Source of the DNA: Sphingomonadales bacterium
GTDB taxonomy: Bacteria > Pseudomonadota > Alphaproteobacteria > Sphingomonadales > Sphingomonadaceae
Assembly: GCA_018067055.1 (NCBI GenBank)
Contig: JAGPVK010000036.1
Span: forward strand, 1 to 5,880
Direction of reading: 5' to 3'
DNA length: 5,880 bases
Part shown: positions 5,709 to 5,880 of the stretch, piece by piece
Numbering within the stretch: position 1 is the first letter of the stretch
Layout: each line of letters starts with the position of its first letter
Notes under the pieces: generated by a model
Database searches by the model: none
Told to the model about the DNA's origin: nothing
Seen by the model: only the letters and a program-made list of their open reading frames with translations
Program-made: the position numbers and the translations under genes

Positions 5709-5880
5709 ATGAGTGCATATAAACAGGTCATCAAACTGCATCCAGATCCGCTGGCCGCCTATGGGATTTCACCAGGTTGGCAAGTGGGCGATTTGCTTTT
5801 CCTCTCCGGACAGGCGGCGATCGACGAGCAGGGTCAGGTCGTTGGTGCTGCCGATTTTGACGCCCAGCTTCTTCAGGTAT
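5709..5880 (+). CDS. RidA/YjgF family protein (5' part only)
   Basis: Fifty-seven codons are visible before the right edge. The protein begins MSAYKQVIKLHPDPLAAYGI and contains the family's core strand-turn VGDLLFLSGQ (about 27-36), followed by AAIDEQGQVVG and then ADFDAQLLQV, the start of the first helix. RidA enzymes are small cytosolic trimers that hydrolyse reactive enamine/imine intermediates from PLP enzymes; the catalytic arginine of that subgroup would lie beyond the window, so true RidA activity cannot be judged. The ATG has AAGGA nine bases upstream (5695-5699). The preceding terminator makes it likely that the gene has its own promoter. Confidence 0.85.
   Translation, partial: MSAYKQVIKLHPDPLAAYGISPGWQVGDLLFLSGQAAIDEQGQVVGAADFDAQLLQV

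Overview
The window reads as ordinary chromosomal DNA of an alphaproteobacterium, most likely a sphingomonad (Sphingopyxis, Sphingorhabdus or Parasphingorhabdus type). This is inferred from the protein flavour (ArgG, two-domain Cfa, RidA, small Omp25/OmpA-like barrel) and the moderate GC with GC-biased third codon positions. I see no mobile element, CRISPR array, tRNA or rRNA. All intact genes have family-typical lengths.

Left part (1-1929): the 5' end of a CaCA-family cation antiporter gene runs off the left edge on the minus strand. It sits directly downstream of argG (argininosuccinate synthase, minus strand), and its ribosome binding site touches the argG stop codon. A DUF1801 gene is divergent from argG across a 100-base shared intergenic region.

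Middle (1967-4823): three minus-strand genes form a tight operon, read right to left. First is a four-helix b-type cytochrome with its histidines in place. Next, overlapping it by ATGA, is a Tat-exported MsrP/sulfite-oxidase-like molybdoenzyme that also carries a lipobox. Last, after a 38-base gap, is a cyclopropane-fatty-acyl-phospholipid synthase. The first two look like a quinol-to-periplasm electron-transfer pair of the MsrPQ kind, but with a different membrane partner from MsrQ. Their linkage to a phospholipid-methylating enzyme is the most notable biological context here and suggests an envelope maintenance or stress role (inference).

Right part (4824-5880): an AT-rich 227-base divergent control region holds a dyad centred on a possible -10 of the cytochrome operon, repeated ATGACA/TGTCAT half-sites, and a good promoter for the gene to the right. 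That gene encodes a small eight-stranded-type outer membrane barrel. Its mRNA is predicted to begin with a stem-loop and to end in a textbook intrinsic terminator. A RidA-family gene then starts, with a short dyad in front of it, and runs off the right edge.

I did not find a clearly new defence or mobile system. The best leads are the cytochrome-molybdoenzyme-Cfa operon, the lipoprotein nature of its molybdoenzyme, and the control elements between that operon and the porin.
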